DNA of 64,000 nt from Antedon mediterranea (lineage: Eukaryota > Echinodermata > Crinoidea > Comatulida > Antedonidae): assembly GCF_964355755.1 (NCBI RefSeq), contig NC_092676.1, forward strand, positions 17,404,288 to 17,468,287, written 5' to 3'. This document shows, piece by piece, positions 37,301-50,600 of this stretch (its first letter is position 1; each line of letters opens with the position of its first letter). The translations under genes were made by a program, and so were the position numbers. The notes beneath the pieces were generated by a model. That model worked only from the letters and a program-made list of their open reading frames with translations. It was not told where the DNA came from and searched no databases.

Positions 37301-38687
37301 ACATCTTTAAATGTCACGGTCAACGTTACAAGCATTATAGTCTGTTTAGTCTCATGGTGTCACAACCAACATATCTAGTGTCACAGTGACCTTTTCAAAG
37401 GTCACAGTAGTGGTTGCAATTGTTGTGTTAACAATTTTATGTTAATATTCATTCATTGATAATGGCTTAATTTGTGTAAAGATGTTCATTGTTTACCTTG
37501 AGTTATCTGTATCAAATTCAGCGAATATTTCAGAGATGTTAACCTCCTTTGTTTGACTCATCATAAAGTACATAAATGAGAAAGCAAACTGCATGTCTTT
37601 TGAATGACGAAGTTGATGTGATGATGTGATTGCAAACTCCTCTTCAAACCTATAAAACAAATACATAAAGACATTTATAAATGCTTTAGATATACTATAA
37701 ACAGAATATGTGTTAACTGTGGAAAACAACAAAAATAGTAATTAGATTAATAATCTATATTAATAAATACAAATAGAGATCTTCATCAAAACCCAAGCAC
37801 AATAAATATCTTGTAACACTATAAAAAAAAGGTTCAATGTTTGTCACTAACAATACAGTTGGATCAAGGTAGTCTTAGTTGATTGAAATGATTGTAAATA
37901 AACGTGGACTGGAACCAGCACTTATATTAACAATAAACTGAATGCAACTGATAATAGATAAGATAGATAAACATTTTATTCATCATAAAATAAATAAAAT
38001 TACATTATGAAAATTATCTTCCTTGGCAAGAATATAAATATTAAAAAAATATATAGGCCTAACATATTTAAAATATTTATAAAACAAATTACACAAAAAT
38101 ATTTATAATAATATACTGCATAGGTATGAATAGTGAACGCATCGGTATTACAAACTTCTCTTAAATCGTGAATTAAAAATATGAATAGCATTTGGAACAA
38201 AAGATAGTCTAAAACGTGAATTATTTGATCGTGGTGGTCTAACTCTCACTGATCTATTTACAATAAATTCATTGTGTAGTGAGTGAGAACTGTTTCCCAT
38301 AATTACTGGTCATGGTAACCCATACCACACATGTGACATAAATCAAAGTTTTCAGGTTTTTATTTCAGAAAAGCACATATCTTGTGCAGCTGTGTGTTGA
38401 CATAAGCCTTTATTTTGTGATTGCACATATCTAAAACATGTACAAATACAGCAAAAGCTTTTAAAAAACACAACGTAAACAACATACTCATCTTGTAGTT
38501 CTCTCATGATGTCAACGTCAATCATATGAGGCATGTGGGCAGGCACCTTACGAGCAGTGAAGCCAAACCGATGATTGTAAAGCTTGTTGACATGGCGCAG
38601 TGAGTTTCCAAACGTATCTAGAAGCTGCCGACTTCCCGTTCCTCTTGGCGTATCAAACTCATTCTGTTTTTCTAGCTGCTCTATTTG
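34387..38687 (-). CDS. GNPTAB: GNPTAB exons 20-27: cleavage site, EF-hand, CR4, C-terminal membrane segment
   Basis: Exons: 38488-38687, 37497-37649, 36759-36939, 36121-36206, 35733-35831, 35093-35260, 34559-34649, 34387-34473. Exon 20 has [21 protein letters not shown] fits the site-1-protease rule (R-x-hydrophobic-x, cut after), so cleavage is expected between Leu1298 and Asp1299, making the beta subunit. It continues [11 protein letters not shown]. The exon 21/22 junction forms an EF-hand loop, DTDNSRVLSDRE, with Arg in place of the usual Gly at position 6. Exon 25 has [11 protein letters not shown] (CR4). Exon 26 holds the hydrophobic [15 protein letters not shown]. Exon 27 ends with a basic cytosolic tail ([14 protein letters not shown]) and TGA at 34389-34387. 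Confidence 0.95.
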
Positions 38688-41600
38688 CTTCAGAAATGAA
38701 ATAAAAAATACATAAAATTAAACACATTATCATCAAGTAAATAACAAATGTGGGATAAATATTAATCAAACTGAATGCAAGTGATGAAAAAATAAGATTC
38801 ATCTTAAACATTCAACTTAAATATTCACTAGAGAAGTAGTTTGTCAGTTCCAGCTATGACATAAACGTGTATATTGTATAGATGGTTAATTGCAGGGTAA
38901 CAAATTTGTAAAAAAGTAAATGAATGATTTATATAGGGTGATTGGTGATCCAATCCTGACCTAATGCCAGTGTTGTAACTCATGACTCAACTCCACTCCG
39001 TAAGCCTCAAATGAGACTTAGCATATAAGCATGATAAATTATAAAATAGTTTATCCTTTAATTGGTGAGTTACTCCTTGTTGGATTTTTTTTTTTAAAGT
39101 AAATTATTATATTGTACGAAGTAATGAAAAAATAAGAATTATCTTTAAATAACATTCAATTAAAATATTCACTGGGGACGTTGAGGAATATTAGAAATGT
39201 GGTTGTTAGTTCCAGCTACAATACAAACGTGTATATTGTATTGGACGGACGGCTTAACTGCAGGGTAACCCACTTTAGTAAAAGTAAATGAACGATAATA
39301 GGGAGCTTTCGATTTGTAACAAGCTACAGTAGGACCTAGGCCTATGCATATTATGTCATTGGTTATTGAACAGAACTGTGTCAAGGAATTGCATGAGGGA
39401 AGCATGTTCCAGTTCCATTGCATACATTCTCTGAATCAAGATTACATAACTAGTTTCCAAGCCCTCGCAAATTGAAAGCTCCTTGTGAAACATCACCCAA
39501 ACTAACCTCTGTATATTTTGAAAAATCTTGTGACTTTTCCCAAGGTAGAAAACTGCCTTCTCTGTAGAATTGCTGTCTTTGTTTGGCTAACTTATCCAGC
39601 TGCCTTTCATCAGCATCTTCACTAAAAATATTTGCTAAGGGATCTGAATTCTGCTTCAACAAGTCTTTCTTTGCAGCAATATCAAGTATATCATGTGTAA
39701 CAGAATCCTGCAATATCCTCATTTTTACTAATTGTTTAGATTGTCTCTGAATATTGGATTCCTTTAGTTGTCCTATATGTTCAGCAATATCTGTATTTAA
39801 TAAATTTAATTTTCTACTTGATCTTTGCGATTTCTCTAAATTGAAGGCTGATATATTCTTTAAAATTGTTAAATTATTATATAGTGTTATGTCATTCTTT
39901 ATATGATCATTTTCATATTTATAATTCTGTTTTATTAAAAGTTTTCTCATTCCCGGATGAAGGTTTTGTTCATTATTCTGGTTATCTTTTTTCTCATTAT
40001 CTATTTCTTGATATTCAAAATCAACCCCATCCTTTGACTTTCTTTCATCTAAATTGTCATCTTTTAATATATTATTCATTTTAAACTCATCTTGATCTAA
40101 GTCTATTGGATGAGCATTTTGTTTATTCATTTTGGGTAAAACTTGACCATTCATAACTGGTTTATTTAACTGTTGCTGTACAAGTTCAGCCATATTCAGA
40201 TTTTCTTTAGCCTCTTTAACTGCTATTTGATTCTTGTCATCACCAATGATATCGGTATCATCAACTAGTTTCTGATTGGTTGCGTCCTTATCTGCATTAT
40301 CTTTTTGCAGGTTAGGATTCCCACCAGCAACATTAACATCATGTACAAAAATTTTCGGATCTTGCTGTTGGTCTTGTCTCATCTCAAACTGATTAACACC
40401 AACATTGTGTGGTTCAACTGGTTTCTGTGGGTTACCATCAATTTGGTCAACCGGTCTATTACCAATTTGTGGTTCAACTGGTTGTTGCGGATTAAAATCT
40501 TTAAATTTATTACCACCAAATTGGTCAACAAGGCCAGCTTTACCAATTTCTGGCTCAACTGGTTTCTGTGGGTCTTGAACTTCTTTAAACTGGTTACCAC
40601 CAATTTGGTCAACAAGGCCAGCTTTACCAATTTGTGGCTCAACTGGTTTCTGTGGGTCTTGAACTTCTTTAAACTGTTTACCACCAATTTGGTCAACAGG
40701 TCTATTTTTACCAATTTGTGGTTTAACTGGATGTTGTGCATTAAAATCTTTAAACTGGTTATCAACAAATTGGTCAACTGGTCTATCATTACCAATTTGT
40801 GGTTCAACTGGTTGTTGTGCATTAGAATCTTTAAATTGGTATACAACCCCAGCAAATTCATTTTGCTTAATTGGTATTTGATTTGCAGCAGCAGCCCCAT
40901 GTGCCTCCTCCCCTTGATGTTGTTCATTCTTTGATACCTGTTTATTATCAACTTGTTTACTGGGTTCTTTGACAACTGGCACTATTTTACCAAATGCATC
41001 TAGCTGAATTTTGTCCTGATTATCATACTGCATTTTTGCATTATCATTAATTACAGGTATCTCCTGTTTGCGTAAGTGGAACTCATCTGCTTTAGGTTGC
41101 ATATGTTTAATTCCATCTTTGTCAGATTTTTTATTCCTACTTTGTTGTTTTCCTTTAGATAAAGGTGTTTTTTTCGCCTTACTGGACAAGTAATTATATA
41201 TTAATTCAGCCTTTAATTTGGTAAAACCTTTCTCAGTTAAGTCTCCTGCAACATAAAACATTCAATAAATAATTATTAAATAAATTATTTAAAAAAAAAA
41301 CATTGCATCTGTAACTTGTCCTACACTATTAAAGTCTCCCTCAGAATTGTTGATGTAGATGTTGATATTGTAATGTTCCAAGACAGGACCATATACGGTA
41401 CTTTACTATGAATATTCAGTATAAATATTTAATTTTTCTCAACATGTGTTCAACTGGTCAACATGAGCATTTGGAGAAACTAAATGAAACTGGCCTCACA
41501 GTTGCGCAAAATATGAGTGTTTGTTGTAAGTTTAACATAACCACAACTACTACGTACAGAAAGTGATCTAAAGTGAAAGAAACTAATCACTTCTTTCAAC

Positions 41601-44600
41601 TTTGGACTCTTTGCATGCACAGCGTTAGTTACCACATGACCTGTAACAATCAGTTCAATGTCAAAATGAGCGTTCCCACAAACTTGATCATTTCAGTTAT
41701 ATTCAAAGTTTGCAACTAGTTCCTTTCAGTGATCTATTATAGCCTTTATAGATATTATTATACAAATAATGAATGTTTATGAGTGCAATGGTACAAATAA
41801 TGGCACGAGGTGAATGATGAAAGGTTATATCAACGAGGCAAAGCCGAGTTGATATAACCTTTCATCATTCACCAAGTGCCATTATTTGTACCATTACACG
41901 AATACAAAACATTCATTATTTGTTTTATATAACATCTAGACGTTTTTTTTCGTACACAAAAATGTTTCAAAAAGTACTATTTAACGATCGTTGAATAGTG
42001 CGTACTATTGCACGCCATGTGACCCACATTCGTCCAATCAAATGACAGGAATTTATATAGGTGTTATATAATAGTAAATATTGTTACCATCACTTAGTTG
42101 TTTTTCTAGTTGCTCCAGCTGCTTCTGAAACTCTGGGGGAAGCTGTTGTTCACCAATATCAGGGACATCTTTATTGACAACATCTTTATTGATTGCACGT
42201 GGTCCACTGTAAGAAGGAAAGACTCTCAATAAAATGCAGAAACAGAAAAGGAAACAATATGATGGTTATGATGGTAATAACATTTTTGTAATTTTTTCAT
42301 ATTGTAAAATAGTGGTAATACAATAGATCTCTGGTATTTTTTATTTTCATCTCACTCAGTTAAAAAAAGTGAAATATAATACAACAAATAAGTATAGTAA
42401 CCACAACAATGTTTATATTGTAATACAGTATTACATTATCTAATTTGATTTAATTAGAAAATTGGTGTGAAACCCACTTATAATACAGTAACATGGTTTG
42501 GTCAAATTCTAAAACTATAAAGCAAATCAACACAAACACACTTCAAACCTTTTTTCAAAAAATGTTTTGTTTCAAACCTTTTTATTTAACTTTTTGCATT
42601 GGAAATTTTAGTTTGTTTCTATTTCTACATATAAAGTGGCTACACCACCTACAAATTTTTTTGTAATAATACATATAAAGAAGCTTTATTTAAAAACAAG
42701 AAGTAAAATAATAATATACTAACATTAGATTTGAGTCAAATTCTTCAAATACAAAATTATCTTCCTCTGTTTTGGTGTTATTCTTGCTATCGTTCTTGAT
42801 AACCATCAATGCCCTCTCTGCTAATGGTATTGTGTTGACAGTTACATTAAATGTTACCTAAAATACAACATTACAAAATCACTCAAGTAAAACCTTCAGA
42901 ACCCAACAATGTCAATAGGGTGTCCATTCAATAGGAGGTGTCCATTCAATAGGAGGTGTCCATTCAATAGGAGGTGTCCATTCAATAGGAGGTGTCCATT
43001 CAATAGGAGGTGGCCATAGTGTTAAAACATTGCTCTTTATTCATTTTATTTATTTTCATTTATTCATTTCCCAACCAACAGTGAACTCATGGTTCACCAC
43101 TTACAGGAGGGAACATTTCACAGACATTTGTCCTCTATAATAATAATGTCCTAAATGACGGTTCTAATGTATAAGGTATAAAAGAACAACCACTTTTGAA
43201 AAAGGTGATCAACATGTATTAATGCTTTCTTGAAACTGAACAATATCATTCTTCTTGGTGCATAAAAAACATCAAAACTTTAAATGTTGAAATCAAAGGT
43301 CAAATTCTTGGTATAAATGCATTTTTCACGATTAAATCTAAAAGTACATTAAAGAATAATTGAAAAATTTTGAATGGTGTAAACTTGCCTAAAGAACACT
43401 ACTTACATTTAACCCAGATCCATCCGACTTGGTTCCTTCTACAAAGAACGAAACATTCTGCTCTGTGTGGTTTTTGTATAATACTAGATGCATTGTTTTG
43501 AATTTTTGTGCAATTGTTCCTGTTCGTACAATGTTATTATTGCTGTAGTAACCACTGGCGATCGTACCATTGTTTCCAAACATAGATGTTACATTGAAAT
43601 ATCCAACTTGAACACCTAAAAATACAAATCTTTGGCATTAAAACTACACGCTAACTGGCTATGTTTATATATGCCTAGAAAAACATAAATAAACAATGAT
43701 ATAATATGTATATTATTCAGCAGGAACAATTCTTTAATTGACAGACTTTTTTCATACTCTGTATTCATTTAGATACTTTCAATTCCACTAGTACCAACCT
43801 TTTGACCTCTAGAGTGTGTTTAGAAGTCATCCGGCCATACGTCATTCCAAACATGACATCATCCAACTCATATTAGTACTGTACCTTTCATGACAACAAT
43901 GTCCATTATTTGTTGTATAATAATATACACGGTGAATATACAATTTACCTTGTGGCATGGTGATGATTTGTCCAGAGTACTTGATTTCAGCTGAGAACAG
44001 CCTGTGTAAATTCTTTGAGCCACAATCTCCTGCATCAAAACCGCATTCAGGGATATTACAAGACTGAAAAAAAAAGTACATTACTAAATGCAAATTGTAT
44101 AAATTATGCATGTTGGAATCTATGGAACGCCTCCTCTGCCTTCAGTTCACATTTATCATGCAGTACACACCAATCGTCATGCAGTACACACCAATCGTCA
44201 TGCAGTACACACCAATGGTCATGCAGTACACACCAATCGTCATGCAGTACACACCAATGGTCATGTAGTACACACCAAACATCATGCAGTACACACCAAT
44301 CGTCATGCAGTACACACCAATCGTCATGCAGTACACACCAATCGTCATGCAGTACACACCAATGGTCATGCAGTACACACCAATTGTCATGCAGTACACA
44401 CCAATCGTCGTTCACATTTATCATGCAGTACACACCAATCGTCATGCAGTACACACCAATTGTCATGCAGTACACACCAAACATCATGCAGTACACACCA
44501 ATTGTCATGCAGTACACACCAATCGTCATGCAGTACACACCAATCGTCATGCAGTCAAATATTGCGTAATTTATACCGCCACCTATCGACAAAATCGAAT

Positions 44601-47600
44601 ATCACGTGAGGTTTATTAGACGGCTGTAAAACTAAGACTATTTAAACTTCTTTTATGGAATTCAATAATTGCAATGGCCTCCTAGCCGCGCCTGTGTCTC
44701 GCATAATAAATTATTGTATATATAAAAAAACAGAGCATTCACAGAGATGTGTAGCGGTTAAAATAAGTACAGTATGTCAAACATAAAAGAAATCTTAGAG
44801 TCGATGGCCTAGTTTTACAGCCGTCTAATAAACGTCACGTGATATTCGATTTTGTCGATAGGTGGCGGTATAAATTACGCAATATTTCACTGCATGACGA
44901 TTGGTGTGTACTGCATGACGATTGGTGTGTACTGCATGACAATTGGTGTGTACTGCATGACCATTGGTGTGTACTGCATGATGTTTGGTGTGTACTGCAT
45001 GACGATTGGTGTGTACTGCATGATGTTTGGTGTGTACTGAATGACGATTGGTGTGTACTGCATGACCATTGGTGTGTACTGCATGACGATTGGTGTGTAC
45101 TGCATGACCATTGGTGTGTACTGCATGATAAATGTGAACGACGATTGGTGTGTACTGCATGACCATTGGTGTGTACTGCATGACCATTGGTGTGTACTGC
45201 ATGACCATTGGTGTGTACTGCATGACCATTGGTGTGTACTGCATGACGATTGGTGTGTACTGCATGACGATTGGTGTGTACTGCATGACCATTGTGAACT
45301 GAAGGCAGAGGAGGCGTTCCATAGGAATCTACTCAAATGTTAAGGCTGGAGCGCTGCAAATAAAGTCTGAGGCTCCTCAATCAAATTTCCTCAAAATTGT
45401 CAATGATAAAAAATGGGAATAAAGTAAATCCAATAGAAATGTATGATGTACTTTCTTCACAACTTAATACATGAATTGAATTGAATTGAAATTTATATTT
45501 ATACTGGGTAACCTCTTCAGTCAAAGACTGGTCTCCCAGAGGGCCCAGTTGGTGATCAGTGGCTGTGATGTACTAATACACCGGGGTAACCCCCTACTCG
45601 TCTCGAAAGATGTACTAGGTTCTTTAAAGTGCACACGAGCTAGATGTGTACACTGGATCTACGGTTTATAGTCCTTATCCGAGAAGACTCGTTCTACCAC
45701 CAGAACATGCACAAACAGTTTCTGGTTTATTACGTTGCACCTACCAAGTCTCTTAGGTCTGTTGATCATGTGATATGATAGCAAACACTAGACAGACAAT
45801 TTTCAAGAATATTCCCATTTAGGTATACATACCTGATCACAGTATTTATCAGCAATCCAGCCATTTGCACAACCAGTGTTACAGTACACTGAAATAAACA
45901 GATTAAGTTTTAATGGTGGTCCTGGACGACTCTATAAAATTTTGGAAGTAATCCAGACCAGGATCCCAATTCTGGGCCACTTTTTATTATTTTACTAAAT
46001 TTAGGCTGTATATCTAAACTACAAAACGGATCTTTAGCAAATGTAAACCACAGATAGATATGTGGTCACAAAAGACTTAGGAGGCAATCTGGACCAGGAT
46101 CCCAATTCTGAACCACTTTTTATTATTCTACTAATTTCAGGTCGTACATCAAAACTACAAGGCAGATCTTTATTTTTTTTCACTTTATACACTTTGAGAC
46201 ATTTCAGAATTATATATTATTTAAACTTGCTTTGTTCCAGAGCAGCTCCACCAGCACCACCTCCAAAATGGCCACCAGCACTAGCATGAACACCTATAAA
46301 ATAACAATTTTTTTAATCAAATTGTTTAAACATAATCTAACACTTATAGGATTCTTCTGATGAAGAAACATAAAACGTGTCTAAAATTAAAGGTATGTTG
46401 AATTTTATGCTCTTAGTTTGTTTAAAAAAAATGTACAATCCAGTATATTCTTCAGGGGAACCAGAGCCAACATCATTGTGGATATATAGTAGCACCTATG
46501 TTCTCTATTTTTGACACTTGATAAACATTACAGATAAAATTATAATCTCTAAATAAATATATATTATTACCTTTACAATCTCCACCATCCCAGTCACATT
46601 CTGAGGTATTGCAAGCTTTATCACAATAATTATCTTTGATCCAAGATGAAGGACACCCCTCTGCACAATTTGGAACAGGCCATGTCAAATAAACCTAAAC
46701 AAAGTCGTACCATAGTTTGTTTTTATCACAAAATATAAACATTGATTTATAATCAGAAATGCTCTATGGAACTTAAAAAGCAAAGAGCTTGTTACACTTT
46801 TAAAAATACTTTATTCATTCTCACTTATTTTTTTGCAAAAACCCTGAGAAACTTAATCTTCAATACCTGATGCGGGTCTACCAGACCAAAAATTCAAACA
46901 CTAGGGTAGTAGGGATGACGTAAACAAAGTTTAGGGGTGGGTGGGATAAAACAGTACTTTTATTAGATTAGTGCTGTATTGTATGTTGATATAAAGTTTG
47001 TGGTAAAACATGTATGTAGTTCTGAAAAGAACTGATCAACTGAACATTTTGATCAATTTGATTTAGTTATTCTGAGGAGTTAGAATGCAGAAAGTCCATG
47101 AAATTGGGGAATATAAGTGATATTGAGTGGGATAGGTGTGAAAGCAAAGTGTGAGCCTTGCTCACTGGGTGGAAAGCTGTGAGCTGTAGGCTGACATTAA
47201 GGAAGAAATTAAATTAATACATTCTTAGGTAATCTTTAAGTTAAAAAATTTTGCATTTTCTGTAAAAAGTAAACTTTTTCATACTTTGCATTCATTTAGA
47301 TACTTTCAATTCCACTGGTACCAACCTTTTGACCTCTAGAGTGTGTGTAGAAGTCATCCGGCCAGACGTCATTTCCAAACATGACATCATCATTGAGGTA
47401 GATAAACTTTTTAGACAGCCCAGGGATCTGATGTAAGTGGCTCTCAATGGCAGGAGAGCCAAATGAAGGCAGATGTGACTGGTTTTGAAAAATGTCCTAC
47501 ATTGAAGATACAAATAGAATAAGTAACTAATTACTATCTACATTCAATTCAATAAAACTTTATTATCCCAAACTCCGGGGAACAGTTATTTTCAGAACTA

Positions 47601-50600
47601 ATATACGTGGTGTACCGAATAAATTATCATCGCGTTCAGTATTTATTTTTCTCATGATCAGTATTCTGAAGCTTTAAGGACTAACATTGAAAGTATTGGA
47701 AAGAGCTTCATCCTTCATGATATTTCTAATCTTATTTAAAACAAAGTCAGAACTCACAAAAGCATTCGAACTGTGATGGTCCAAACGAAATGAAAACGTT
47801 CACGGTTCAGCGCACAACACAGTGACTACCTAAAGTTAAACCAACTGCGCTATGCCACTCTCTCTTTTGTTTACATTTATTTTGGCAAGACAATGGAAAT
47901 ACCTTGGTTCTTGTACATTCTATGCTAATCTATATCAGTAAAATTCTAACCTTGTGTGTAACAACTGTGACCCTTGGATTGTCCAGGTTCAGCCATGATG
48001 GAATTTGTCCATTAGTGACGATGTATATGTGACGTACCCACGGCGTGTATCGTTCAACTGATCTCAACGAGTAACGTAACTCTTCATTGTCCTCAAACCT
48101 GCTTGCTGAAACATCTTCATTTCCTTTAAACTCATCCTACATAATAGTTTTATTTGAAAAATTGAGTCAAAAAGTCAGAGACCATAAAACTTGTCAGGCA
48201 AATTAACATTATTATTACATTATTTTTATACCATACAATGAACAAACACAGTTAATATGCAAGAAAATGTAATCATTTGTATTGTACCAGGGATAAAAGG
48301 AAATTGACACATTAAACTACTAACCTCTTCAATATTCCATATAAGGTATGCAGAAACAACCTTCATTCCATTGCTGGCATCACTATGTTCAAACTGTAAC
48401 AAATTGAGAGTGTATACATGATACATAGAACCTTACTATAATTCACCAAATCACTGTGTCTGTCTGGCTTTATTTATTCAGAGACTAAGGGTTGTCCGTT
48501 GCATTCGTATTCCGTATATGTTCTATATAGGCTCCTTCTCATTGATTGATTTTTAAAGCCTGGATATAGTCTTTTAAAACATACCATCATGTTTATGAAT
48601 ACTGACTTTCTAACAATCCCATGAACTAAACTAAAAAAAAACAAAAACACTTGTTTTCTGTATCTAGACCCAAAATTGATTGGTTGATTTTGAATCCAAT
48701 TATTTTTTCATTATTTTATTTTAAATTAAATATATTTTTATTTTATTTTTAAATTCTTGTCTTCTATATTCATGCTATTTTCTTATTGTATTGTTGTGAG
48801 AGTCCTTAATGATCAGCTTCGGCTAGATGGACCACCCTTGTTAAATATTGTTAAAATAAATATATGTGTGCTATATAAGTGTTAATGTTATGTTACTGAA
48901 ACCCTTGAATTTACAATTGTGGTGTTGGCTGTATTCTACAAAATAGTAATACCTGTGATAATATGGACTTAGCTGCTTCTTCATCAGGCACTGTCATCAA
49001 AGCTACACCTTCTACATTGTGCAGCTCAACCTTAAACAAAACAATTTAATTTCTGTGAGTGAAATAATCATACAGTACTATATAATCAAATTCATTCTGA
49101 CCACCATTACATGCATACGTTCATAATATTGTTTTTATCTTATGTGAGTTCATCCCACTTTTGATTCCATATACAGTACTAGTGAGATATGAGAAGACTG
49201 TAATTTCACCTCCTTATTTGCATATTTCATGTAACTTGGACTACTAATGTGCATACTTTTAAAGTGAAAAAAAGGTGATTATGAGAACATAAAATTTTAC
49301 ATTAGAGCATAAATATGTACATTCTGATTAAATCAGTGAAAAAATCCACTCTTTCTGACTAGTAGTTTTTGACGCCCAAGGCCTTCCAGCGTTGGAGGGC
49401 CACTTTAGAGTTCCTAAACCAGGGGCCTCAGGCCTCTGTGTATGAATACACTATCAAAAATGCATTATACATACCTCTGTTATCCTCTCCCTAAAATCAT
49501 CATCCTTTATGATATTTCTGACTTGTAATTTAGTTGTGTTTTTACTAACACCAGTCACTAATAGCTTATCTTTCAGCAACAACGTTTTATCACCAGTCAA
49601 TTCACTGGACTACAAAAACAAATAATACGACAACATTAAAGGATTTAAATTTGTTTCAAAATGTCTTCACTGTAAATTGATGTCAGTTATTTTATCTGTG
49701 ATGTGTGTGTGTGTAAATAAACAGCTCACCAGTGGCAACATATTTAATAATGTTAACCATAAAGTAAAGTTAGTGGTTGTGTGTAAACAAATGAGAAGCA
49801 GGTTGTTTTGAATGGTGGAGTTGGGGGTGCGAAACTGGGAAACAAATATTTAGGGTCATTATGAAATTGGTGCTTTGTAATTTTAAGAGATAACTGTGCC
49901 AGTGTTTAAACAAGTGCAAGTATATAATGTTTGTTGTACGAGAGAATGTACCTGGTGTGTGAAAATCTGTGATAATACCATATACGGCTCTGTGGTCAAA
50001 TGGTATGATACGTGAGTGAGAGGTCGCAGGTTCAAATCCCGCCAGAGACATTTTTTCATACAACTAAAAATACAGAATTTTCGCCGATGAGCTATCCTCA
50101 ACACGATTATAAGATTATGTTTCGAATATGAGCACTGTTTCTATAATTTGACAGTATGATTTATATATATACTGTATTATAACAATAATAAAAGCTGTAG
50201 TAATGTAACAAATAATTGTTATGGTTGTATAAAATATAAACTAATATTAATACAAATGTGTCTTCTACTTACAATATATACTCTGTTCATTGTAATATTT
50301 TTATCTCCCATTCCCAGCACCTTTGTTGCTTTCAATATACTGTCAACTTAAGTAAACAAACATATTAACTTTATGAAAATTAATTATGTGAAAATAAAGA
50401 AATCATTTTAGGAGAACGAATCAATAACTTTGTGAAAATCAACAATGTAAACCCTAGACATTAAATGCTACCTGAGTGGTCTTTGTAAAAATGCCTGGCT
50501 AAGTGATCTTGAGCATTTGCTAATGGAATGTACGTAATAGGAGAGCTTATTTCTCTGAAGTTATAGAAACCCATGTATTCTACAATGATATATACAAACT

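Noticed and set aside
40305-40934. 209-codon frame on the plus strand and 198-codon frame in another minus frame
   Set aside because: Both are shadows of the repeat-rich GNPTAB exon 19, whose own frame is fixed by conserved motifs at both ends and by splice phases.
44015-45343. Many open frames of 60-184 codons with Cys/His/Thr-rich or MTIGVYC-type repeats on both strands
   Set aside because: They exist because the 21-bp minisatellite unit is a multiple of three and happens to lack stops in several frames. They occur on both strands, have no flanking coding signal and lie inside a GNPTAB intron.
49985-50052. A functional tRNA gene
   Set aside because: The segment is several bases too short, the acceptor stem has a mismatch, and no regular anticodon stem-loop could be drawn.
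49770-50104. Minus-strand frames containing AGFEPATS and [10 protein letters not shown]
   Set aside because: These peptides are the familiar conceptual translation of SINE or tRNA box B sequence, not a protein gene.
50329-50339. Alternative acceptors for GNPTAB exon 6 (gaaag or gacag)
   Set aside because: gacag makes an in-frame stop with the preceding phase, and gaaag lacks a pyrimidine tract. The upstream cttaag site keeps frame and restores residues that resemble the family.
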